Below, piece after piece: positions 1 through 4,479 of a stretch of DNA of 7,028 nt (positions are counted from its first letter, which is position 1; every line of letters begins with the position of its first letter). The position numbers and the translations under genes are program-made. A model generated the notes under the pieces. The model worked only from the letters and a program-made list of their open reading frames with translations. It had not been told where the DNA came from and did no database searches. Source of the DNA: Pseudomonadota bacterium (GTDB taxonomy: Bacteria > Desulfobacterota > Desulfovibrionia > Desulfovibrionales > Desulfovibrionaceae); assembly GCA_023417745.1 (NCBI GenBank), contig JAEZEM010000390.1, positions 1-7,028 on the forward strand, given 5' to 3'.

Positions 1-2
1 TC

Positions 3-392
3 GAGGAAGACAAGGAAGCCTACCGCTACGCCGTGGAGGAGATCATCAACTCCAAGACCATGCTGCGGTTTTTGACCGGCAAGGCCAATCTGACCGAGGA
101 TTTCGTGGTCTCGGCGGCCAAGGACGAAGCCGGCCCAAGCGAAGCGGCGCTGCTCCTCGTCCCTCGCGAACCCGAGCCCGGGCTGGTCATGGCCAAGATC
201 TGGGTAGACACGACCACGGACATGATCGTGCGGATCTACATTCAGGATTTTTACGCCAACACCAACGACCTGAAGCTGGCCAAGATCGTGGCCGACCCCA
301 AACTGTCCGACAGTCTGTTTGCTTTCGCCCCGCCCAAAGACGCCAAGGTGCATGACAACGCGCCGCTTAAGGGGCGGGAGCTCAAGCCCTAG
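3..392 (+). CDS. lolA: LolA-like outer-membrane lipoprotein carrier protein, C-terminal part (5' end outside window)
   Basis: LolA is a periplasmic chaperone that carries lipoproteins released by LolCDE to the outer membrane. The frame is open from the first bases of the window and gives 129 residues up to a TAG stop. A GTG at 33 lies in frame, but the open frame continues upstream of it, so the true start is outside. The C-terminal part shows the usual LolA ending: a strand-rich stretch with an aspartate-containing turn (IWVDTTTDMIVRIYI, fragment residues 66-80), then IVADPKLSDSLFAFAPPKDA (95-114), which matches the family pattern of a 'P.L.dslF.F.PP.ga.V' end. The N-terminal signal peptide cannot be seen. 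The gene is not flagellar; it converges on the coiled-coil gene that follows. Another LolA-fold periplasmic protein such as a sigma-E regulator-type or MucB-like protein is possible but fits less well. Confidence 0.75.
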   Translation, partial: EEDKEAYRYAVEEIINSKTMLRFLTGKANLTEDFVVSAAKDEAGPSEAALLLVPREPEPGLVMAKIWVDTTTDMIVRIYIQDFYANTNDLKLAKIVADPKLSDSLFAFAPPKDAKVHDNAPLKGRELKP

Positions 393-557
393 CGCTGAAA
401 GGGCGTATGGGCTTGATGATGACGGCGTGTCTGGCGTCCGTGGACGCCCGCGCCGTCGAGGCCGGCTGACGCAGGGCGTCCCTCGCTTGCGTATGCGCGG
501 CTGTGAAACATCCCGGAAACGTCGAGGCGGCGGCTCGAAGTGCTGGTCGCATTGGCG
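393..557. other. Convergent intergenic region between the lolA-like gene and the DUF2802-like gene
   Basis: This 165-bp stretch separates two convergent genes, so a terminator is expected. I find a perfect inverted repeat with 7-bp arms, GGCGTCC and GGACGCC (433-439 and 442-448), and a weaker one with arms TCGAG and CTCGA (522-526 and 534-538). Neither is followed by a T-run on either strand, so no classical intrinsic terminator can be called. I see no gene here; one plus-strand open frame crosses it but has no family features. Confidence 0.5.
433..448. repeat. Short GC-rich inverted repeat, possible hairpin downstream of lolA
   Basis: Arms GGCGTCC and GGACGCC are perfectly complementary and separated by 2 bases, so at least the two inner bases plus probably one pair form the loop. 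It lies 40 bp past the lolA-like stop. There is no T-tract after it on either strand. It could help transcription stop or protect a 3' end, but this is inference only. Confidence 0.35.
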
Positions 558-974
558 CTAACTCTGCCGCGACAAAATCAATTCCACTTCATCCAGCGAC
601 AGCCCAGTGGCCTTGGCCAAAGCTTGGGGCGACTGGCCCCGGCGCGAGCCATTAAGGATAATCTGGCGCAGGAAATCCGGGGACCGGGTGAATTCTTCGG
701 CCTTTCGCACGAGCTTTTCCAGCTGCCGGCTGCGCTCCTCCAGCTTCTGGTCCAGCTCGGCCAGTTCAGCTTGCCGGCGCTGGAAACTCCCCACCAGCTC
801 CTGTTCGAGCTTGGCGTTGAAGTCGAGCTTTTTGAGAAGCGCGTCCTGGTTTTTTTGCAGCCTGGCCAGCAACTCCTCGGACCGGCGAAGGCGCGAGAAA
901 AACAGCACGACCAAAAGCAGCAAGGCCAGTTCACTGAGCGTGAGAAAGATGACCAGGGTGGAATAGCCGTTCAT
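558..974 (-). CDS. Membrane-anchored coiled-coil protein with DUF2802-like C-terminus
   Basis: This 138-residue protein has one N-terminal membrane segment (about residues 7-27) followed at once by basic residues (SRLRRS), which suggests the bulk is cytoplasmic. A long charged coiled coil (about 32-98) follows, then a short helical C-terminus (about 100-136) with GQSPQALAKATGLSLDEVEL. That ending matches my memory of the DUF2802 family, small proteins encoded beside flagellar and chemotaxis genes in Proteobacteria; its function is not established. The helix-turn-like 'ALAKATGLS.DEVELIL' also resembles a helix-turn-helix, but it is too short to call DNA binding. I chose the ATG at 974 because the membrane segment then begins near the N-terminus. 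An in-frame TTG at 995 would add seven residues, and neither start has a clear Shine-Dalgarno. It is 222 bp from the flagellar string and may have its own promoter. Confidence 0.72.
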   Translation of the reverse strand: MNGYSTLVIFLTLSELALLLLVVLFFSRLRRSEELLARLQKNQDALLKKLDFNAKLEQELVGSFQRRQAELAELDQKLEERSRQLEKLVRKAEEFTRSPDFLRQIILNGSRRGQSPQALAKATGLSLDEVELILSRQS

Positions 975-1036
975 GGATGGTTGGGTCCGGGGCAAAACGT
1001 TTGAAAAGGCTTTAACGTACGATGAGGAAACTGGCC

Positions 1037-1071
1037 GGCCGACTCTCGGCCAGCCCCAGGCCGTGGCCTGG
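1037..1071 (-). repeat. Two adjacent GC-rich inverted repeats in the leader of the DUF2802-like gene
   Basis: The arms GGCCGA/TCGGCC enclose 3 bases, and the arms CCAGGCC/GGCCTGG enclose 2 bases. All arms are perfect. On the minus strand the first hairpin is followed a few bases later by GTTTCC, a poor U-tract. They may form leader RNA structure or be a back-up stop for the flagellar transcript. High local GC makes chance repeats fairly likely, so I rate this low. Confidence 0.3.
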
Positions 1072-1135
1072 ACCGGCGTCGGCCCGGGGCGCGCCGTATT
1101 CCAACTTCATTTCCAAAGCGAAAGCGCAAGGTAAA

Positions 1136-1164
1136 AACATATTGATATAATTACACACTTACAA
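1136..1164 (-). promoter_or_regulatory. Possible sigma-70-type promoter for the DUF2802-like gene
   Basis: On the minus strand TTGTAA (complement of 1159-1164) and TATGTT (complement of 1136-1141) are 17 bp apart; each matches the -35/-10 consensus at four of six positions. The site lies in the only AT-rich patch of the window, upstream of the coiled-coil gene. It would give a leader of roughly 155 bases. Chance matches are common in AT-rich DNA, so this is a weak call. Confidence 0.28.
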
Positions 1165-1186
1165 AACATAACTGTCGTTATGTTTT
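1163..1186 (-). terminator. Perfect 10-bp-arm palindrome just after the last flagellar gene; weak bidirectional terminator or operator
   Basis: The arms AAAACATAAC (1163-1172) and GTTATGTTTT (1177-1186) are perfectly complementary around a 4-base loop TGTC. On the minus strand the hairpin starts 10 bases after the TAA stop of the small flagellar-string gene, the normal place for a terminator. The A-tract before and T-tract after give it a bidirectional form. Against this, the stem has only two G-C pairs and the T-run is just four bases and belongs to the stem. A dyad operator for a dimeric repressor is the main alternative, and the overlap with the possible -35 element at 1159-1164 would fit that. 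Confidence 0.4.
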
Positions 1187-1196
1187 ATAATAGGCA

Positions 1197-1517
1197 TTAC
1201 ACCTTCATGTTGATGATGTGGCCGGCAAAGGGCGTGGGGTTGCTGGCCTGGGTCGCTTCCTCGTCCGGCTCAAGGGCGGCGGCCCTGACCCGGCGCTGAC
1301 GCGACTGGCCGGACCCCCGCCGCTTTTCCTCGTCGCGCACAGAATCCATTTCGTCCTGCTTCTCAATGCGCTGGGTCTGCTTGTTCTGCTCGGCCAGGGC
1401 CTGCTGGGTCATGGCCTGAGAGGCCGCGAGCTGGGCCTCGGGGCTGACCAGTTCGGCGTGGGCCACGTTTTGCACGTAAGGCACGGCCTGAATGACGGTG
1501 GTCAGGTCGATGGGCAT
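1197..1517 (-). CDS. Small charged, Gln/Ala-rich protein of unknown function ending the flagellar gene string
   Basis: I do not recognise a named family. The 106-residue product has no signal peptide or membrane segment. An amphipathic or hydrophobic N-terminus (MPIDLTTVIQAVPYVQNV) is followed by an Ala/Gln-rich, probably helical stretch (about 26-52), then a highly charged segment with many E, R and D (about 53-88) including SRQRRVRAAA. A short conserved-looking end, GHIINMKV, closes it. I recall similarly built small proteins (Gln-rich helix, acidic-basic middle, 'G..I(D/N).KV' end) in flagellar operons of other deltaproteobacteria; this is memory, not a search. The ATG abuts the TAA of fliL with no spacing, so translation is probably coupled. 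A GGTG inside the fliL end, 8 bases upstream, is the only Shine-Dalgarno-like sequence. It is the last gene before the palindrome at 1163-1186. Confidence 0.72.
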   Translation of the reverse strand: MPIDLTTVIQAVPYVQNVAHAELVSPEAQLAASQAMTQQALAEQNKQTQRIEKQDEMDSVRDEEKRRGSGQSRQRRVRAAALEPDEEATQASNPTPFAGHIINMKV

Positions 1518-2228
1518 TTATTTCACCAGGTAGTCCTCGATAATCAGGTTATCCAGGGCTTGGGGGCCGATGAACTGGTTGATGACCGACAGCACGTCCT
1601 TTTTGAGGGCCTCGGCGTTGTTCTTGTCCGTCAAGAACTCCAGGCTCTTGTTTTTGAGATAATAATACACGGCGTCGCGCACCACAATGCGGTTGCGCTT
1701 GAATTCGAGCTCGGCGGCGTGTTCGGTGGTGGCCGCCGAGAAACGGATGGACAGAAAACGGCTGCGTCCGGCCTTGTCCGGCAGCTCGACCAGGAAGGGG
1801 TCCATGGTCAGGACGATTTCCGGCTTGGGCGCAGGCGGTTCCGGCGGCGGCGGCGGGGGAGGCGGCGGCGGTGGGGGCGGTTCCTCCTCGTGGGGCGCTT
1901 CCACGGGTGGCGGGGGAGGAGGCGCGGCCGGTTTTTTGAGCAACAGGAAATAGGCCGCCGCGCCGCCGCCCAGGAGCAGCACGACAAGCCCAATGATAAT
2001 AAAGAGCTTTTTTTTGCTTTTGGGCTTGGATGGCGCTTGCGCAGCCGCAGCGTCGCCCGAACCGGCTTCCTCGGCGGGTGGCGGCGTCTCTTCGGGTTCG
2101 TCTTCGAGGAATGGGGCGTCGTCGAGGTCGAGATCGACCTTTTGCAACGCCTTGGGGAGATCGTCGGAGAGTTCCGAGTCGTCCAGTTTGGCTTTTATGG
2201 GCGCGTCGAGGCTGTCGTCGTCAACCAT
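1518..2228 (-). CDS. fliL: FliL family flagellar basal-body protein with polyproline periplasmic linker
   Basis: FliL is a single-pass inner-membrane protein that sits around the stator units of the flagellar motor and supports torque or stator function. At 236 residues this one is longer than typical FliL (E. coli about 154). An acidic Asp/Glu-rich cytoplasmic tail (1-60) is followed by a basic patch KPKSKKK (68-74) and a membrane segment (75-97). Then come a proline linker with runs of 6 (103-108) and 13 (117-129) prolines split by an acidic VEAPHEEE, and the FliL domain (138-236). That domain has the usual FLTDKNNAEALKKDVLSVIN-type ending region (199-218). The extra length is tail plus linker; the domain itself is intact. 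The start ATG has GAGG 7 bases upstream. The gene lies 150 bp after cheY, behind structured spacer DNA, so it may be expressed at a different level from cheY. Confidence 0.93.
   Translation of the reverse strand: MVDDDSLDAPIKAKLDDSELSDDLPKALQKVDLDLDDAPFLEDEPEETPPPAEEAGSGDAAAAQAPSKPKSKKKLFIIIGLVVLLLGGGAAAYFLLLKKPAAPPPPPPVEAPHEEEPPPPPPPPPPPPPEPPAPKPEIVLTMDPFLVELPDKAGRSRFLSIRFSAATTEHAAELEFKRNRIVVRDAVYYYLKNKSLEFLTDKNNAEALKKDVLSVINQFIGPQALDNLIIEDYLVK
1842..1880 (-). repeat. GC-rich triplet repeat encoding 13 consecutive prolines in fliL
   Basis: Thirteen proline codons in a row (plus-strand triplets CGG five times, GGG, AGG, CGG three times, TGG, GGG, CGG). The pure CGG run of five is slippage-prone in whole-triplet steps, which would change linker length without breaking the frame. 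A second run of six prolines is encoded at 1905-1922. Translation of such runs is expected to depend on elongation factor EF-P. Confidence 0.9.
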
Positions 2229-2261
2229 GGTCGGGCCTCGTCAACCGGACGGCGGGAAGGA

Positions 2262-2277
2262 GACGCCCTGCGGCGTC
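2262..2277 (-). repeat. Inverted repeat in the cheY-fliL spacer
   Basis: Perfect arms GACGCC and GGCGTC enclose the four bases CTGC. In the minus-strand transcript this would be a hairpin starting 34 bases before the fliL start codon, upstream of its Shine-Dalgarno. It is the third of three potential hairpins in this 150-bp spacer. Confidence 0.45.
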
Positions 2278-2299
2278 GAAACGGCCTTGATGGGCACGG

Positions 2300-2320
2300 G
2301 CGCGGGCCGAAGCCCGGCGC
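2300..2320 (-). repeat. Hairpin with UUCG tetraloop in the cheY-fliL spacer
   Basis: In the minus-strand RNA, CGGGC and GCCCG form five pairs closed by a C(UUCG)G tetraloop, a particularly stable loop. Beyond a single bulged base, three more G-C pairs extend the stem. There is no U-run after it. A role in transcript stability or processing is inference. Confidence 0.5.
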
Positions 2321-2331
2321 GCTGGGGCGGC

Positions 2332-2362
2332 GGCGGCCGTTTGCCCGGAGCAAACGACCGCC
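2332..2362 (-). promoter_or_regulatory. Strong intercistronic hairpin just after cheY
   Basis: Thirteen-base arms (2332-2344 and 2350-2362) enclose a 5-base loop. The core CGTTTGC/GCAAACG is perfect and is extended on the outside by GGCGGC/ACCGCC. The single mismatch becomes a G-U pair in the minus-strand RNA, so the transcript can form 13 consecutive pairs. It begins 17 bases after the cheY stop codon. No T-run follows, so it is not a standard intrinsic terminator. It could protect the 3' end of a cheY-containing message, mark an RNase cut site, or reduce read-through into fliL. Confidence 0.6.
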
Positions 2363-2389
2363 CTATCGGCCGAAAAGGCTATTTGTCGA
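2363..2389 (-). promoter_or_regulatory. Possible sigma-28 (FliA) promoter in front of fliL, weak
   Basis: On the minus strand GCCGATAG (complement of 2363-2370) matches seven of eight bases of the sigma-28 -10 consensus GCCGATAA. Fifteen bases upstream, where TAAA is expected, the sequence is TCGA (complement of 2386-2389), matching only two of four. The site straddles the cheY stop and would make fliL and the small gene independently inducible by the FliA encoded two genes upstream. The poor -35 keeps this speculative. Confidence 0.22.
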
Positions 2390-2762
2390 ATATCTTGTCG
2401 ATCTTCTGGCCGAGGGTCTCGGCGGTGAAGGGCTTGACGATGTAGTTGGACACCTTGGCCTGGACAGCCTCGATGATGTTCTCCTGCTGGGCTTCGGCCG
2501 TGACCATGAGGAAGGGCAGGTTGGCGAACTCTTCGCTGCCCCGCACCTTGCGCAGCAGTTCGATGCCGGGCATCTTGGGCATGTTCCAGTCGGAGATGAT
2601 GAAGTCGATTTTGTCCTTGTTGAGCGTTTCCCAGGCCGTGCTGCCGTCGTCGGCCTCAAGAATGTTGTTGAAGCCCAACTGACGCAGAATGTTTTTGATG
2701 ATTCGGCGCATGGTGGAGAAGTCGTCTACGACCAGAATGCGCATTTCCTTATTGGCGGCCAT
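2379..2762 (-). CDS. cheY: CheY single-domain chemotaxis response regulator
   Basis: CheY accepts phosphate from the kinase CheA and binds the flagellar motor switch (FliM/FliN) to change rotation. The 127-residue product is a single receiver domain and is very similar to E. coli CheY by eye: VVDDFSTMRR (11-20), ISDWNMPKMPG (56-66), MVTAEAQQENII (86-97) and NYIVKPF (106-112). Key residues are all present, counted one higher than in E. coli: acidic pair D13/D14, phosphoacceptor D58, T88, aromatic Y107 and K110. The start ATG has a perfect AAGGAG seven bases upstream, the best ribosome site in the window, suggesting high translation. It lies 105 bp after fliA within the flagellar string. No output domain is present. 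Confidence 0.97.
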   Translation of the reverse strand: MAANKEMRILVVDDFSTMRRIIKNILRQLGFNNILEADDGSTAWETLNKDKIDFIISDWNMPKMPGIELLRKVRGSEEFANLPFLMVTAEAQQENIIEAVQAKVSNYIVKPFTAETLGQKIDKIFDK

Positions 2763-2769
2763 GGCTCGT

Positions 2770-2775
2770 CTCCTT
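2770..2775 (-). promoter_or_regulatory. Strong Shine-Dalgarno of cheY
   Basis: AAGGAG on the minus strand, 7 bases before the cheY ATG. It fixes the start at 2762 and is stronger than the sites of its neighbours, which mostly rely on GAGG, AGGA or coupling. Confidence 0.85.
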
Positions 2776-2801
2776 GTCTCGCTCGCTTCACTCGTCGCCT
2801 T

Positions 2802-2832
2802 GGAGCATCCGCTTGCTCCGGCTCTTGGCCGG
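2802..2832 (-). repeat. Overlapping inverted repeats in the fliA-cheY spacer
   Basis: Arms GGAGCA/TGCTCC (2802-2807 and 2814-2819) form one possible hairpin. Arms CCGGC/GCCGG (2818-2822 and 2828-2832) form another. They share two bases, so both cannot form fully at once. Neither has a T-run. The 105-bp spacer (2763-2867) shows no other clear element. Confidence 0.3.
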
Positions 2833-2867
2833 TTGGACGCGGCCGCCTCGGCGTGCCCAGGGTATCG

Positions 2868-3662
2868 TCAATGCTGCTCAATGTTGTACTGGGACTTGAA
2901 CTTCTGCCGCAGTCGGGCCAAGGCCTGGGAATGCAGCTGGGAGACGCGGCCTTCGGTGATGCCCATGACTTCCGAAGTCTCCCGCATGTTCAATTCCTCA
3001 CCGTAATAGAGTGATAATACCAGCTTTTCCCGGGGAGTCAAATCATCGATAAGCGATGCGAGCTTATCGACGAGTTCCTTGAATTCCGCCGATTTATACG
3101 GCTCGTTTTCGAGCTGGTTCTTCTGGTACGAAGAGATGTTCTCGGTGATGGCGTCAAGGCTCAGACACAGCTGGTTTTGCAGCGCTTCCAGGCCCATTGA
3201 GACTTCGCGTTCGGTCAGTCCCGTGGCCTCGGCCAGTTGTTCCAGACTGGCCGGCCCGCCGGAATCGTTTTCGATGCGCCGGCTGGCTTCTTCCAGGGTG
3301 CGCACCCGCTGACGCTGGCCCCGGGAGAACCAGTCCATGCGCCGCAGGTCGTCGAGCATGGCCCCCTTGATGCGCGACTCGGCGTAGGTCTCGAACTTGA
3401 TGCCGAGTTCGGGCCGAAATCGCCCCAGCGCCTCAAGCAAGCCCATGGCTCCGGCGCTGATGAGTTCGTTCATCTCCACCGACGGCGGCAGCTTGGCCTT
3501 CAGGCGACTGGCCACGATTTTGATCTTGGGCGAGTAATGGCGCACGATCTCCTGCCGATCGCGCGCATCAAAATCATCCCATCGAAACGCCCCGGACTCG
3601 AGCTTAAGCCAGGGGCTGTTCCTGGAAGAGGAGCTTTTTCCAGAAGAATTTGATGTTTCCAT
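2868..3662 (-). CDS. fliA: Flagellar RNA polymerase sigma factor sigma-28 (FliA/WhiG family)
   Basis: FliA directs RNA polymerase to late flagellar and chemotaxis promoters and is normally held back by the anti-sigma factor FlgM until the hook is complete. The 264-residue product has region 2 (about 37-122), with LPPSVEMNELISAGAMGLLEA and the family signature FETYAESRIKGAMLDDLRRMDW. Region 3 (about 123-170) includes LEQLAEATGLTEREV, and region 4 (about 205-256) includes LTPREKLVLSLYYGEELNMRE and GITEGRVSQLHSQAL, the -35 recognition helix-turn-helix. E. coli FliA has 239 residues; the extra length is a Ser-rich N-terminus. The ATG at 3662 lies inside flhG, a 59-bp overlap with a different frame. 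No good Shine-Dalgarno is seen, so coupling to flhG translation is likely. No later in-frame start would preserve region 2, apart from a GTG at residue 40 that would trim it. Confidence 0.97.
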   Translation of the reverse strand: METSNSSGKSSSSRNSPWLKLESGAFRWDDFDARDRQEIVRHYSPKIKIVASRLKAKLPPSVEMNELISAGAMGLLEALGRFRPELGIKFETYAESRIKGAMLDDLRRMDWFSRGQRQRVRTLEEASRRIENDSGGPASLEQLAEATGLTEREVSMGLEALQNQLCLSLDAITENISSYQKNQLENEPYKSAEFKELVDKLASLIDDLTPREKLVLSLYYGEELNMRETSEVMGITEGRVSQLHSQALARLRQKFKSQYNIEQH

Positions 3663-4470
3663 CGAGTTTGGCGTCCACTTCCCAGGAATCGATCACATGG
3701 GCCAGATCCATGACCTTTTTGGCGGCCGGCGAGTCCGGGGTCAAGTGGCAAAAGGGTTTTTGCCGGATCACCGCGTTTTTGACGGCCGCGTCAGCGGGCA
3801 CATATCCCGTGAAGTCCAGGGAAATGCCCGAAAGAAAATGGTCGCAGGCGGCGTAGAGCTTTTCGAACACCGCCTTGGCCGCCTTGACGCTTGGGGCCAT
3901 GTTCACCACGACCCGGAAACGGTGCACGTCGTGGTTTAAGTGCATGACCTTGATCAGCGCGTAAGCGTCGGTCAGCGAGGTCGGCTCGGTGGTCAGCACC
4001 AGCAGACGCTCGCGGGCGGCCAGATTGAAATATATGACATTGTCATTGATTCCCGCGCCCGTGTCCACAATCAAATAATTGATCTTGCCCTCAAGGTAGT
4101 CCATGGCCTCCAGCAGGTCGAGCTTTTGTCCGGTAGACAGGGCCAGCATGTCGCTGATGCCCGAGGACGCCGGCAGGATGGAGAAGCCAAAGGGCGTCTC
4201 CAAAAGCACCTGCCGCAGTTCCACGCCCTCGTGGAAGAGATGGAACAGGTTCATCTTGGGGGCCAGCCCCAAAAGGATGTCCACGTTGGCCAGCCCCAGG
4301 TCGGCGTCGAGCAGCACCACCTTGCGGCCCATCTTGGCCAGGCAGTAGGCCAGATTGACGGACAGGTTGGTTTTGCCCACGCCGCCCTTGCCTGAGGTCA
4401 CGGACAGGACGAGCGGCAGTTCCGGGCCGGGGCCGGCAGGCGGGCGGGCGGAGGATGTACGGTCAGACAT
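3604..4470 (-). CDS. flhG: FlhG/FleN MinD-type ATPase controlling flagellar number
   Basis: FlhG is a ParA/MinD-family ATPase that limits flagellar number, acting with FlhF at the membrane and, in some species, on the master regulator. In the 288-residue product the deviant Walker A SGKGGVGKT lies at 26-34, including the signature lysine K28. Walker A' DADLGLANVD is at 55-64, the switch II/Walker B VDTGAGI at 135-141, and the family stretch TTEPTSLTDAYALIKVMH at 160-177. The C-terminus DGNIKFFWKKLLF (270-282) is the amphipathic, probably membrane-targeting helix typical of FleN/FlhG and MinD. The N-terminus before Walker A is short and Pro/Ser-rich, and I see no DQAxxLR motif, used in some FlhG proteins to activate FlhF. 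The start has GAGG eight bases upstream, overlapping the flhF stop region; the gap to flhF is 9 bp. The 3' end overlaps fliA by 59 bp. Confidence 0.95.
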   Translation of the reverse strand: MSDRTSSARPPAGPGPELPLVLSVTSGKGGVGKTNLSVNLAYCLAKMGRKVVLLDADLGLANVDILLGLAPKMNLFHLFHEGVELRQVLLETPFGFSILPASSGISDMLALSTGQKLDLLEAMDYLEGKINYLIVDTGAGINDNVIYFNLAARERLLVLTTEPTSLTDAYALIKVMHLNHDVHRFRVVVNMAPSVKAAKAVFEKLYAACDHFLSGISLDFTGYVPADAAVKNAVIRQKPFCHLTPDSPAAKKVMDLAHVIDSWEVDAKLDGNIKFFWKKLLFQEQPLA

Positions 4471-4479
4471 GGGTCGTCC

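Larger units (their letters stand above)
975..1196. other. Intergenic region: GC-rich leader plus AT-rich patch
   Basis: The region lies between the last flagellar gene and the DUF2802-like gene, both on the minus strand. Positions 1131-1196 are strikingly AT-rich compared with everything else in the window, and hold a palindrome and a possible promoter. Positions 1030-1090 are very GC-rich and contain two adjacent inverted repeats: GGCCGA/TCGGCC (1037-1042 and 1046-1051) and CCAGGCC/GGCCTGG (1056-1062 and 1065-1071). On the minus strand these would fall in the untranslated leader of the DUF2802-like gene, if it is transcribed from the AT-rich patch. I see no small gene here. Confidence 0.6.

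Noticed and set aside
33..392. GTG at 33 as the start of the lolA-like gene
   Set aside because: The frame is open to the window edge and the fragment would lack the LolA N-terminal half and signal peptide, so the gene begins upstream.
433..448. Intrinsic terminator for the lolA-like gene
   Set aside because: The hairpin is perfect, but no T-run follows on either strand; kept only as an inverted repeat.
540..1004. 154-codon plus-strand open frame opposite the DUF2802-like gene
   Set aside because: The minus-strand product has a clear membrane segment, coiled coil and family-like C-terminus; the plus-strand product does not.
2844..2862. Possible sigma-54 promoter (GGGCAC on the minus strand) in the fliA-cheY spacer
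   Set aside because: The -24 part is close to consensus, but the -12 element (TTGC) is absent at the right distance.
1218..3014. 598-codon plus-strand open frame opposite fliL, cheY and fliA
   Set aside because: It crosses three well-identified genes and two spacers on the opposite strand. The product is low-complexity (Gly/Arg/Leu-rich) with no domain. Long antisense open frames are common in GC-rich DNA because stop codons are rare.
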